DNA of 64,000 bases from Rotaria sp. Silwood1 (GCA_905250075.1 CAJNOP010000040.1:1419646-1483645), one strand, 5' to 3'; positions 37,701-51,556 are shown, numbered from the stretch's first letter. Numbers and translations are program-made. Notes: generated by a model not told the origin, from the sequence alone.

Positions 37701-40700
37701 AATATTTATATAAACTTTAATCAATATGTTGAATATTAAAGTTTATACTTTGACATTGATTAGTACTATTATTGTAAGTTTGTGTTCGATATTGGCAGAA
37801 AGCATTTGATGATGTTGCTGTATTATAACAGACATTAGTCATATTACTGCATGTTATGTTTGTCGATGCTATTCAATTCAAAACAGAACAATAATTTATT
37901 TGTCTTCTAATTTTATTTTATATAGCTTACTACTTATGCAACGATTTGATGAATTTGTGAAACCTGACCGACATTGACATATACATTGATTTCCGGAATC
38001 AATACCCTCTTCAAATTCTCCCGTACATGGTAAAGTACCATTTGGATATGATGATGCATCATCACAAATATTCTTTTCTATTAAAAATAAACATGTCTTC
38101 TATTGAATAACTTTCAATAAAAAGGAAAAAAACGAAATACATACGAATACATGTTGTTCCATTGAAAATTTGATCATCATTACACATACATATATATCCA
38201 TTAGGTTTTAGTTCAGAATTTTGACAAGTATTATTTACACCACATATCGATTCATTACAAACTGATTGAACTAGAAAAAATTAACAAATAAGAAGAAAAC
38301 TTTTAATTTCAAATAGAATAATTTTGCTACATACATAAACATTGTTGTACATCGCTATGAAATTGATAACCTTGTTTACAGCATGCTGAATCATTCGAAC
38401 AAGGTATACGTGTTATATTATTGATACATTGAAATGGTATTTGTGTAGAATCTATTGATATTTCAGTTTTATTAGTCGTACACGTCACATATGGAAGAAA
38501 ATTTAATAGACAAGCAGTCATATCATTACAACCAACTGGTTTCTCGCAATACTCTCCTACAATGAAAAATGAAATAGAATTTTTTATTTTTATTTATGTT
38601 TATCATTATTCATCACATACCAGAAGAATAGTCATCACAAATACAAAATAAAACGCTAACTGATGATGATAAAATAGTTGGATTATTCCATATCCCTTGA
38701 CCATTAACACATTCATTTACAATTAATTGAATTCTTTGATAAGTTGTTAAATTATTCGATATATCGTATGCGATAACTCTTAAATTTTAAATAAATATTT
38801 TAATATTAATTTCCATAAAATGAGAATATTCACAAGAATCTATGCATATACAATGGTTTACTTCTCGAGTATTTCGGAGACAATAGCAAAAAAAACAGTC
38901 TTAATTATATCATAAAGTCAATGATATGAAAAAGCGAAAGTATTAAATAAAATTTAGGCTCATAGACTATGTTTAATCTTACTTTATGACTATGAGATTT
39001 AACATAAGATAAAAGGACAATACATCATATTTTTATTGATTAAATGATGAGCATTTTAATTCGGTCAAAATTTTATTCATATATATTTCTAAAACTTCAA
39101 ATAAATCTTTTCATAGAGATGTGAAAAATAATAATGAACGAGTGACTACCGCGGGATTTATCAATTAATAAAAACAATACAGTATAAGTGTACGAAGCGG
39201 CAGTGATAATTCTGAAGAGTCAGTTTTCATCCTCATCTTGGCCTTCGCCTTAAGTGCCGTTCTCGTCGTTACCGTTAGTCTAATTTCTTCCATTTATAGA
39301 TATAATGTAGGATAGAATCCATAAAAAAATCCTGAAATCTGCTGTCTAGTATCAGCTCTGGTGAAAATGAGACTGGAATCATCCAGCCTATATCTATTTA
39401 GAAGGCATAAGTCATGCTAATATGATATTCGATCCAAGTTTTACACAACCATATAAAGTATTATTCCAGGCTGTGGGTCTCGATCGTTCCTAGATCATAT
39501 ATAGGTGTTGATGAGTATATTTTGAGTATAGTTTCATGACTTTCAAAATTATTATTAATAATACTCAGAAGAAAAGAGAATATTGAAAAATTTTGAAAAT
39601 TTCATGATACATACGTTAATTGAATTTGATTTCTATTTTCGTTTGTATATGCAAATGGACAAGAGTAAAATGAACCTTGCTTTTCACAATCGTTTGGAAC
39701 ACTAGTGTTTCCATCACGTATTTGAACAGGAATAGATGAATTTCGATCAATTATCACATTGATAGCTGCATTTGTTTGATTTTGAAATGTATCGTTATGT
39801 CGTATCGTTAGTAAGTATGTATATGGTGCATTTAATGATACTGGTGATTGTAATGTTACCATTGGAGGATTGGCACCTGAAAAAAAATAGAATGAATCAA
39901 GAAAAACCAATAAATATGTCAAATGTGTATGTATTTTATTACTAAGAAATCGATTAGCTGATTGATAATCATTTGAACTTCTTACAGTTAATTGTCCTAA
40001 TAGAGGTGATTGAGAAAGAACTGTATCTTGTACACAAAATTTGTATGTTGACGATGTTTTATTCATTGGACATGCCCAATTATTTATGTAATTTTGATAC
40101 AAACTAGATGCACTCATAGTAAACCATTCTAAAACACTACTGCTTGTTAATGATTGTTGTTCGGTTCCATTTGATATAAGTGAATCTTTAATAACAAACA
40201 AACAAACAGAAAATGAATTTTTCATTTAAAAAAATCTTAATTCTTTTCTTAGCACTACATACAATCAGCACAATATTGACTTGGATTGTTAGTAGTATCA
40301 CCAAAAGCAAGACCTCGAACATTACCATAATATTTTTTTGGTAATAACAATGTACATGCCATATTATTTGTTATAACATAACATTGCATAGCTAAGCCTG
40401 TTTAGAATTAATTTAAAAAAAAATTATTAGAATTCAAAATCTCAACTAGACAGATACAGCATCATTCTACCCTGTTCATCTCTAATCTTAACTTACCAGA
40501 CCAAATCGATATAGTTAATTGTGGTACTTGAATTTGTACTGGTACAGTTTTGTTATCTGAACTAAATGTATTCCAATTAATTGCCGTTATCGTTTGATTT
40601 TCTTTAATTATTGAAAATGCAAATTGTGATGAATCATTTAATGATGCTGGATAATAGTAATATTCAACAAAATCATTGGATAATTTAAATGGATTTGTTG

Positions 40701-43700
40701 GTATATTTTCATTTTTAAGTAAATAATTTACTTCTAAATAATTTTTTTAAGCAATAAGAAAGATAATCATAGTTAATTGAATGATTTATTATAAAATATT
40801 TCTTACTGAATTGATAACTATTTGTTTGATTAATATCAACATCAATTATTACATCACGATTTGATCCAAGATACATTGAAAATGATGAAAAATAAGTTAT
40901 ATATTGATTAAAAAATTGATCGATTCGTAAACGTGATGAAGTTTTACTTGTTCGGGCAATAATTGAAAATAATTCATTACTTACTAAAGATTTTAGAAAT
41001 GTTGAACTAGTGCCCGTATTAGAAATATTATTTGCTGTATTATTTGCATCATTCGTTGTTTCAGCATATATAAACGAACCAAATACATTGCAACTATAAT
41101 CACTATTACTTGATGTTAGTATATGTGGATCACCACCGAACCAAGCTGAAATAATTTAGATTAAGTTTAAAATAGAATTAATATAAGAGTTTACCTTGTG
41201 ACGGTGGTTCATAACCATCACATGTACTCGGCGGTCTAATTTCATAATATAAATTACACCAGTTAGACCAATCAACTGTACCATTTTTTGCTATACAACA
41301 ATCATCCCTAAAATGATATACATTATAGAAAATGTAATGCAATACGAATAACAAAAAAAGACTAGATTTTTTTACCGTTCTTTGATACGTTGTGGTCGAT
41401 TTCTGTAATATCGTAATGATTCTATTGCTGACGCATCAAGAACAGATCCAGCAAACGGACCAGATGTAATTAGAGATCCTTCGTTGGTATCAAAACAGCA
41501 TGTCTAAATAAAATATTAAATGAAGTCAACCTCTTTTTTTTATCAAATCTATTTACTTGTTGATAGGATATCGCATCTGAGGTTCGTTGTGCAAAACCGC
41601 TTAATGGAACAAAACATGATATATTATAAGTTTTTTCTAAACGATTTTCACTATTTAATTTATAAAATCGAAAATCTGATGAAGCTTGATAGAATGAACA
41701 AGGACATGGGTTCCGTTTGACAGTTCTAAAATTAAATATGAGATTATTAAATTATTTTCGAAACAAAACAATCATACGTAAGATTTCTTGACCGTTTGAA
41801 CAAAATATCTGTATACTTTTTCCAATACCATACTTCACATGTACTCAACAACTTCGAACTTAGGAAATAAGTTCGTATCTTACCAGTAACTAGAAAAGAA
41901 CTTTTATTATCATTTAACAACAACAAAAAAAAACATTACTGTCGATAAAATCAGTAATCTTATTTGTGAATGAAACACTAGACCTATGCGATGTTGAACT
42001 TTCAGTATGATAACCTTTCGCCAAAAGAAAACTGTTGAAAAAAAACAGATTTGTAATTCTAGTAGCCTTACCGATCACCACCGGTTGATAATTCGGGCTT
42101 GAAATGGATGTATTGATACTGTATTCAAATCGAAGAAACGAATTCCATACAGTGAAGCCCCGTCCAGGTCCATTCATCAGATATGCGTCGAATACAATAT
42201 TCTATGATAAAAAGAGTTTTAAATGAAATAAAAAAATGTGTTTCGCTTCATACTTCAAAGTCTGATGCTATTTTTCCAGTAGTAGCACCATCCATCTTCG
42301 TCAATAGATTTTCCCATCGTATTTTCACTACACGATACACCGCTGCTTCCTCATTAATCGCATTTTCCTTCACTGCAGTAACAGTGTCTAATACTTTCGT
42401 CCATTCAGCTGTGCCATTAGACAATCCGGTATAAATGGTTGGCTAATAAAATGAATTTATTATAATAGGGGTAAAGCATACGATTATGAACTATTATCGC
42501 TTACCCGAATAATTGTACGGTTAACATAGACGAGATTTGTCCAAAACGGTGCGATATATGGAATATCTGGTAACTCGTTTTGAGACGGCTCGATAGCATA
42601 CAAAGGTTTATCCAACGTTATATAGCCTTTATCTGTCACCTGGATACAAAAAGAAACAATTAATGCTAAGTCAAATCATGATTATTCTTACCCAGAGAAC
42701 TTTGTGGCTTTGTGCATCGTTGGTATATTGGTAAGAAAAGGGTAGAGGTACCGGCGTTACACGCATGTTGAGATTGATTGCTGTCGGAGAGGAATTGAAA
42801 ACCACTTCACTCACTGTAAATACATAGCAGCGTAACACATGACACAAGAACTACTTTACAAATGCTTCGTGACACCTACCTGGGCAAGTTGGAACACAAC
42901 TCACAGAAAGAGTCTCAACGTTAACAGTACCATTATTGCAAGCAACAGTTCTTTCGACATTCTGCGTTCCCCGAGTAGAATCATTGCAAACACTGGAATC
43001 ATTCCCATCGATAACGCAATCCGATACAATTCTATACGTGACACTACAGTCTGCGAATGAAAAAGAAGGATTTTTGAGACTATCTTAACTTCCGCATTAC
43101 CAAAACACATCAATCTATTATTCTCTGTATGAACAATCTACAACATTTCGTCGCCCATAACACCGCAAACACACAAATAACTTACCACTCAGTACAGCTG
43201 AAGTCGTAGAAGTCGATGCAGTAGTTGTTGACGTAGATGGAGTAATAGAACCACTAGTCATGAACGTTGTACTACTAAAATTTAAACTCGTCATTGTTAT
43301 TGGCCCAGAAGCGATGTTTGTATTTGCCGACACAGTCACGATTGCCGCTGAAGTCGCCTCTAGCGTGTTTAGGGCTAAACTACTGATAGATCCCGTACCG
43401 AATGAAACTACACCAGTAGGTGTAGACACTCCGGACCCTGAGACCTCAGATGTCATAATAGTGGACCCATTACCGATCCATTCTGTCACTGCAGTCATAG
43501 ATATTGTGCTACCTGTAATTTCTGCAGTACTAGTCGGAGTGCCAGTACTCACGACTGACTCAGTTGTTCCTGTAGACGTTGTACTGCCTGTGAACTCTGA
43601 TGTGATGGTTGTGGTGCCAGTACCAGTTGACAATGTAGTAGATATTGTGGACATTGTCACACCAGTGAACACAGACGTAATGTATCTGGAGCTAGTATCA

Positions 43701-46700
43701 CTTGACGATGCAGTAGTTATTGTAGACAATGTGCTACCGGTGAATTCTGTTGTCAGAGTGGTGCCTGTACCCAATGTTGATGTGCTTGTTATTGTGGACA
43801 CACTACTACCGGTCAATTCTGCTGTCATTGTGGTGCTACCTGTACCAGTGGTCGACGTGCTTGTTTCTGTGGAGACTGGGATACCGGTGAACTCTGTTGT
43901 CAGTATGGTGCCCGTAGCAAATGTGGAGGTGCCTGTTGTTGGGGACACACTACTACCCGTGAATTCTGGTGTCATTGTGGTGCTACCTGTACCAGTGGTC
44001 GGCGTACTTGTTTCTGTGGAGACTGCGCTACTGGTGAATTCTGTTGTCAGTGTGGTGCCTGTACCAAAGGTTGAGGTGCTTGTTGTTCCGGACACAGTAC
44101 TACCGGTGAACTCTGGTGTCATTGTGGTGCTACCTGCACCAGTGGTCGACGTGCTTGTTTCTGTAGAGACAGTGGTACCAGTCAATTCTGTTGTGACAGT
44201 NNNNNNNNNNNNNNNNNNNNNNNNNNNNNNNNNNNNNNNNNNNNNNNNNNNNNNNNNNNNNNNNNNNNNNNNNNNNNNNNNNNNNNNNNNNNNNNNNNNN
44301 NNNNNNNNNNNNNNNNNNNNNNNNNNNNNNNNNNNNNNNNNNNNNNNNNNNNNNNNNNNNNNNNNNNNNNNNNNNNNNNNNNNNNNNNNNNNNNNNNNNN
44401 NNNNNNNNNNNNNNNNNNNNNNNNNNNNNNNNNNNNNNNNNNNNNNNNNNNNNNNNNNNNNNNNNNNNNNNNNNNNNNNNNNNNNNNNNNNNNNNNNNNN
44501 NNNNNNNNNNNNNNNNNNNNNNNNNNNNNNNNNNNNNNNNNNNNNNNNNNNNNNNNNNNNNNNNNNNNNNNNNNNNNNNNNNNNNNNNNNNNNNNNNNNN
44601 NNNNNNNNNNNNNNNNNNNNNNNNNNNNNNNNNNNNNNNNNNNNNNNNNNNNNNNNNNNNNNNNNNNNNNNNNNNNNNNNNNNNNNNNNNNNNNNNNNNN
44701 NNNNNNNNNNNNNNNNNNNNNNNNNNNNNNNNNNNNNNNNNNNNNNNNNNNNNNNNNNNNNNNNNNNNNNNNNNNNNNNNNNNNNNNNNNNNNNNNNNNN
44801 NNNNNNNNNNNNNNNNNNNNNNNNNNNNNNNNNNNNNNNNNNNNNNNNNNNNNNNNNNNNNNNNNNNNNNNNNNNNNNNNNNNNNNNNNNNNNNNNNNNN
44901 NNNNNNNNNNNNNNNNNNNNNNNNNNNNNNNNNNNNNNNNNNNNNNNNNNNNNNNNNNNNNNNNNNNNNNNNNNNNNNNNNNNNNNNNNNNNNNNNNNNN
45001 NNNNNNNNNNNNNNNNNNNNNNNNNNNNNNNNNNNNNNNNNNNNNNNNNNNNNNNNNNNNNNNNNNNNNNNNNNNNNNNNNNNNNNNNNNNNNNNNNNNN
45101 NNNNNNNNNNNNNNNNNNNNNNNNNNNNNNNNNNNNNNNNNNNNNNNNNNNNNNNNNNNNNGAGTCTCCGTGCTACCGGTAAATTCTAAAGTTGTTGTGG
45201 TGATGCCTGTACCAATGATTGCTGTGCTTGTTGTTGTGGATACAGTACTACCAGTAAATTCTGGTGTTATTGTGGTGGTGCCTGTACCAAGTGTTGAGGT
45301 ACTGGATGTTGTAGACTCCGTGCTAGCTGTTAATTCAGGTGTTATAGTAGTTGTGCCTGTAGCAATAGTTGTGGTGCTTGTTATGGTGGATAGGGTACTA
45401 CCAGTAAATTCTGGTGTTATTGTGGTAGAAACTGTGCTTTCTGCGCGTTCTTGTGTGATCGTGGCTGAACCAGTGTTAAATGATGATGTGGTGATTGTTG
45501 TCGAGACTGTACTACTGATTAACAGGTTTATGGTGCCAGTGAAGCCAGTGCTAATAGAAGCTATAGTTGTTGTTACCGATGTTGTACTAGGTGTACTTTG
45601 TAGTGTGCCTGTAGTATTGTCAGCAACGGATACCGGTACAGTTGCTGATGAGATAAGGGTTTCTGTGTGTTCAGAGATATTTGTGCTTGAGCTAGAGACA
45701 AGCGATACTAATGTTGTGCTAGTGAAGGTTTCCGCTGCTGATGCAGTTTGGCTAGAAGTTACTGTATCGGTTTGCGATGGTTCCGTTAATGTGGTAATGA
45801 ATGTTGTGGTTCTAGTTGCTTCTGAAGTGGTAGTATCAGTGGGACTTGCAGCCAGCTCTGTTTGTGTATAGCCTGAGGTTGCGTTTTGTGTTGGCTGTTT
45901 GGAAGTTTCGGTAGTAGCAGTTCCAAGTGATTCGAAACTTGATGTAGTTGTTGTTGTGCCACTTGTTATCGTGTCACTTATAGTCGTTGGGGTAAGTGCG
46001 CTAATGGATTCCGTATGCACAGTAGTAGATGTGGTTGTTCCTGTTATTTCAACAGATGCCGTAGTTGAACCAGTTGCTAGCGATTCTGTAAAGATGCTTG
46101 TTGACGTCGATGTTTCTGTTGATTGAACTGTTGTAGTCGTAGAAGCTGTGCCGACTGATTCTGGTATAGTTGTTGTAGGTGTTATAATTGCTGTTTGTTC
46201 AGTTATAGTCGTGGTGGAACCAGTTCCGACAGATTCTGTAAGGATACTTGTTGATGTCACTGTCACTGTTGATTGAGCTGTTATAGTCGTAAAAGCAGTT
46301 CCCAACGATGCTGTATAGATAGTTGTTGATGTCGTGGTTCCTGTTGGTTGAGTTGTTGTAGTAGTAGGACCAGTTCCCACAGATTCTGTAAAGATGCTTG
46401 TTGAAGTTGTGGTTCCTGTTTGTTCAGTGGTTGTCGTCGTAGAACCAGTTTCGAGCGATCCTGTGAAGACACCTGTTGATGTCGTTATTTCTGTAGGTGA
46501 GACTGTTGTGGTCGTAGAAGCAGTACTGACTGATTCTGCAATACTTGTAGTAGGTGTCATGATTGCTGTTTGTTCAGTTGCTGTTGTGGTGAAACCAATT
46601 CCCAACGATTCTGTAAAGATACTTGTTGACGTCGCTGTCACTGTTGGTTGGGCTGTTATAGTAGTAGAAGCAGAACCGACTAGCTCTGTAATGGTTGCTG

Positions 46701-49094
46701 TCGATGTTATGCTTCCAGTGTGCTCCGTTATGGTTGTGGTGGAACCACTGAGTAATTCTGTAACAGTGTTGATAGATGTTGTGGTTTCAGTCAGTTCAAC
46801 TATGGTTGTGTTAGAAACTGTGCCAATTGATGATGTTATTGTAGTTGTTGATGTGATGGTTTCTGTTAGTCCGCCTTCTGTCAAAGTAGAACCAGTTCCG
46901 AGCGGTACTTTGATAGTGGTGGTTGGTATTGTAATACCTGTGAGTTCAACTGGTTCGGTAGTAGATTCAGTGCCCAATGATCCAGTCATAGTTGTGGTGA
47001 ATGTTGTGATTGTTCCTGTTTGTTCTGCTGTTGATGTAGTGAAATCAGTTCCCTGTAGTTCTGTAATGGTGGTCATTGATGTTGTGACTAGTAGTGGTTC
47101 AGGTGATGCAATGGTAGATCCTACTTCGATTGTTTCTGAGCTCGTACGCGTTGATGTCGTAGTGTCTGTACTAAGCATGTCTATCATTGTCACAGTGGAA
47201 GTGACCGGAGTAGCTCCTTCAATGGTAGTGGTCGTTCTAGTTTCGGTTGATTCTGTAAGGATTGATGTTGTAATCGCTGCACTGGTCTCTCTAAAAGTGT
47301 TGATATTAGTGCCAGTAGCGAGGGATACTGTATCTGGTGTTAGTGAAGTTGTAGCACCAGATTCCTGTGCGTAGGTAGTTGTGTTCTGACTAGTGAAGGC
47401 TACAGTAATCGTCGAACTTTCATTTAGTGCAGCTGTACCTAAATATTGAGTCGTTTCGTAAGATTTCTGAATATGTGTGTCTTTTGATTGCGTACCTGTT
47501 GTCTGCTCTAATGACAATGATGATGTTCTTTCAGAAATGGTTGCTTCGCTTGTTGTTGTAGTACTGGCAGTATAATCTGACAAAGTAGAAAAAAAATTCA
47601 TGAATGTGCATTTTTTTGAGTGATTTCAAAGGAATATTCACTAGCGGTGATATAGTTGGAGAATTCGACTGTAGTAGCTAGAAATCGAGATAAATGGAAA
47701 AATTTAGAAAAGGTGGAAGGTTATAGGTCTTGTCGTCAAAGAAGAATATGTTTGGATTACATACCATTTTCAGAAGACGAACGTGTCTCATTGAATGTAG
47801 GCAGAAATGATGCTATAATGACAAATATATGAAGATCAATAATGAATATAGTTTCACTTACTAGATGTTCCTGTTGTAGTATCTTCCGTAGCTTAATAAA
47901 GAGAAGAGAAACAAATAAAAAATTGTTATCTAAAGTGAGTATTATCATGTAGTTTATACATACTCTCTCCACTGCCATCTATCATAGCTTCTACACCAAT
48001 TAACTGTTTATTCAAGTTCGTATCATCGAATTTCAGAAAGGTTTGAACGTCACTATCATCATCGAGTAATGTTTCTGTTGATGGTAGATCGATTTCTGTA
48101 TCGTAGCTTGGGTCATTTAGTAATCGTCGACCAAGACGCCTCTGCGAATGATCAGTAATTAAGGTTACTGTCTCATTTGGTGTTTTTTGTAATGTTGTAG
48201 TTGTAATAATGCTAGTAGAGGTGGATGTTCTTTGAAGTTCAGTTTTACATGTTGTCGACGACACATCAAGCAAGTTTCTTGATGTAGAAACTCGTTTTAA
48301 TGATTTGGGTCTAGCTGAGGTCGAAGATATTGTTGGAGGATTCTTTTTATTCTGGTTATCAGAAATTATTATAAATCCTTCATTAATCGGAGTAATTTCA
48401 ACGCTAGTATCAATGGATTTATAATCGCGTATTTCTGCTGACAGTGCTTGTTTTTCTTTCGACCGTGTACTATTCTTTGTTGTTTGCGTCGTTGTACATT
48501 TAATGCATGCGAACACTAAAAAAAAAGCAATTTTAGAGTCTTTTTTTTCTCATCATCCTTTGATGAAAAATTTTTTTACTTGAGATGAAAGTAATGATAA
48601 TTGCCAAATGTGGCAGTTTTAATCGTATTAAGGAATTATACCAGAACATGTTAGTTTTTTTTGGGTTCTTTTTCTATATATAATCATGAAAATACACGAA
48701 CTAATTCCATTCAGATTTGTATATATATTCTTATATAGAAATCTAAAATAATCAAATATTTCAAATCGTTTTTTCATATTCACACAAATATGATCGAGAA
48801 TATTAACAGAAAAATATTTTTTCTTTTGAACAAACAAACTTGACAAGACCTACAAACTTTACTGATGACAATTTATATTATAGCATTTTCGTGCATCCTT
48901 ATTATTCTGGCACACACATATATACATACATACATATATATGGTTACTAATAACTTTTTTTTTCGTTTTTGTATGTTTTGTTAGTTAAAACAAACTAAAA
49001 AAGAATCAGCAGGCATTTCGAAAGAATAAAAATGAAAAAGAGAAAATTATAAGGATTCCAAATTACCGTCTGTTTTTGCCATTATACGTAACAT
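34734..49094 (-). CDS. Large mucin-type receptor: Thr/Ser mucin domain, TSP1-like, NIDO, AMOP, VWD, EGF array, TM, acidic tail (paralogue 2)
   Basis: This is the tandem paralogue of the gene at 15421-28804. The N-terminal exon 47970-48515 splices in phase to a candidate first exon at 49067-49094 (MLRIMAKTD), which lacks a signal peptide, so the start is uncertain. Small exons follow near 47880 and 47790, then a giant Thr/Ser mucin exon (about 43186-47580, containing 961 N). Next come a Cys-rich TSP1-like exon (about 42890-43052), NIDO (about 41935-42815), AMOP (about 41250-41920; CPCSFYQASSDFRFYKL, DDCCIAKNG), VWD (GGDPHILTSSNSDYSCNVFG, near 41145), EGF repeats (about 36430-38560; DIDECAVASTKENICPED), and a possible SEA-like part (about 35955-36375). 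A Cys-rich module and TM helix (WIPILVGVLAGLAGLFCAIT, about 35400-35720) lead to a basic RRRRR stop-transfer and a tail with an acidic stretch ending VINPNLKLPRP. A 9-bp last exon (34734-34742) may supply the stop; otherwise the frame ends at 34759. Confidence 0.82.
43186..47580 (-). repeat. Mucin repeat domain: two Thr/Ser repeat families
   Basis: Within the receptor paralogue 2 exon, about 45900-46900 encodes 25-residue repeats of the type GTTTSTSIFTESVGTG. About 43500-44200 and 45162-45460 encode a different unit built around EFTG, alternating 24 residues (TLTTEFTG form) and 25 residues (TMTPEFTG form), so the DNA shows a roughly 147-bp two-unit period. Thr plus Ser exceed half of all residues, as in O-glycosylated mucin stalks. 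The long plus-strand frames opposite (Val-rich) are antisense shadows. Confidence 0.87.
44201..45161. other. Assembly gap (961 N) inside the mucin repeats
   Basis: The gap lies in the EFTG-type repeat array. The coding frame above it and the frame below it are offset by one base given the stated gap length, so 961 is not the true in-frame length or an intron is hidden. The true repeat number is unknown. Confidence 0.95.
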
Positions 49095-51556
49095 ACAATA
49101 TCAGCTATAATTCATTCGAACTATATTTATTCATTATCAGCACATTTTATCAATAGTGAAATATTAAATCGCATATTCGTTTGAGGTTAATAGGTTAAAT
49201 GAACAAAAAGAAGAATAGAATGCACTTATAAGTGAATTCTTATAATCAAAATATGTTTTTCGCGATGATAAGCCTTTTGTATTTTTTCGTCAAATAAATA
49301 GAATTAGTTCACTACATGTATTAACGGTATTTGTGTACATTTTTTTTTGCAGTGGTCACAAATCTGTAGAGATTGAATCGACGTACCTTATAATTCCAAA
49401 TAATTACGCATGCCAAAAAGCAACAAGAGAAATATGGCTCTATTGAAAAAGAAAAAAAAATTACCTGTCAATGATTGTTAATTACTAACTGTAATCTCAT
49501 ATCGTCTCGTTTTTTCTTTCTTTCTTTTAGATCAAAGAAAAAAACGAAATACTAAATAAAATAAATGGAATATAATGATGCCCTCTCTTTACCTCTCTGC
49601 CTCTCTCTTTTACCTATAAACTTCTCATACATTTTCACCTTCATATTTTTTTTTACAATAATCTCTCAAAATTAAAGATATAATGTTACTGTTCTATATC
49701 AAAATTCTTCTTTTTTGTTGATTTTAGTACAGTTTTTCCTTTTTCTTTCATTTTCATTTGTGTAACCGAAGAAAACTGAAAATTTTCGTAATTCTTTGCT
49801 TTTGTTTACTTAAAACGAAGGTGTATTATAATATAACACGCTACTAACGATAGTTCATTAAAATGAAGTCTAAAAATGCCTAGAGCGATCAAATTATTTG
49901 TACAAAAACATTGATTTTGCTAGCGTTTCTTTTTCTTTCCTTTTTATGACTTGCTGAGCAAGCAATAGTATAATTCACTATCAAAGAAATAGGAAAGACC
50001 AAAAAAAAGGAGCTTGGTCAAACATATAGCGAATAAGAGTAAGAATACTCAAGGTTTGATTTAAATCACGCATTTTTTTTCTTGTCGAAATATTATCTAA
50101 CAAACATGCTAGTGGTAATTAAAACTGGATTATTTATTTTAATCGTAGGTGTTGAAGGATATTCATTAGTTTGCTCATTGATATTTGAGCCAATAGCAAC
50201 CGTTTTGTCAACAATTTATCGCGTTTAAAATTACCAAAGAGTATATAACAGAAGTAATAGCAGAATAAGTAGTAAAATCTCTCATAGAAATTTCTCATTT
50301 CATTTTTTTCAAAACACAAATCTTCATTGATTTATTAATAGACAAAATTTCGATATACGTGTCAAAAGAAAATATTAAGACTTGATATTGCCATAAAATA
50401 AGATCTTCTTATATATATTTTTTCGACTTCAGCATTAATACGGATTCATTTTGATTAAATATCGTCTGTTTTATAAAACATATTAGACGAATCACATTAC
50501 TACGAAAATATTTTGCTCGAGTTTTCTTATTAATATTTGTATATATGAAAAAAAAATAAGAAAAAATAAAAATAAAAAGAAGCTGACAGTATTGGATATA
50601 CTTCAACACGCACTTAGCCGTCATCAATTTCATACGAAATCAAATATCGTGCCTGCGATTTGCTGCTATTTCGTTCTGAAATATGATCTCAAAGGTGCAC
50701 CATATAATAACGCTTTTAAACTTGGTTTCTTAATTGACCTTAATAATTATTTAAAATAGAGTACAGCTAATCTAATATGTAAACTCCAATATCTTAGTGC
50801 TAGACAAATTTCGTTCGTTGTATTAGAAATATTTATATGCCTCAAAGTAATATCACGATTTTACTTATTCTATTGGAATTCATCAAATTATTCCATAAAT
50901 ACATCACTATAATTTGAAATCATACTCATATAATTATATTATATCCTTCAAAATGCACAATATTAACGTAGTTATACTAAAGTCACAAGAAAAAGAATAT
51001 CAATTTTTTTCATGTATTCTTTTAAGAATCTAATCAATATTATTTCCAATGTTCTTTTTCTTGATATTGACACACAACTTTGGTGAATTATGGGCAAAAC
51101 AATAGCGATATGAGAATAGAATATAGAAAAATTGTTTTAAAATAAGTTCTATTGAGAAGACTTTCATAATTTAATCCATGAATGAAGTCAACTCAATAAC
51201 ATGAAAACAAAATCAATTTTTTACTCTCATGTATATTAAGTGTTCAATTGATGTTTCTAAAGTAACATTCAATGTCGTTTCTAGTTTATATTCGCAATGT
51301 AAAGAACATACTATCATATAATTAATGCATATACTCGTCACTTACACTATCCTAAACTGAAAATTTCATTTATTGACTTTCAACGACATCACTTGTTTAA
51401 GCAATTTATGATTGGTTGATTTCTTTTTCTCCTTATTAATTGGTTTCCTATGATTCAAATGAATGATATTGTTTTGTTTCCTTCCATTCATTCATACAAC
51501 ATTTTTTTTCGCCATTTTAATTGTTGTTACTAAATTTAAAGAGAATCTATCTAGAA
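49095..51556. other. Divergent intergenic region between receptor paralogue 2 and API5
   Basis: This 2.4 kb of AT-rich sequence contains a pyrimidine tract of CTCTCT type near 49580-49615. A minus-strand segment 49387-49443 follows a good polypyrimidine-AG, ends in a strong donor (AAG|GTACGT), and has a hydrophobic frame (YFSCCFLACVIIWNYK). It could be a signal-peptide exon of paralogue 2, but its phase does not join the next recognised exon. Nothing else is supported. Confidence 0.45.

Noticed and set aside
43260-47374. Very long plus-strand frames (up to 640 codons, Val-rich) opposite the mucin exon
   Set aside because: They are the antisense of Thr/Ser codon repeats and partly run through Ns. 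The minus-strand frame has the mucin composition and joins exons of the receptor on both sides.
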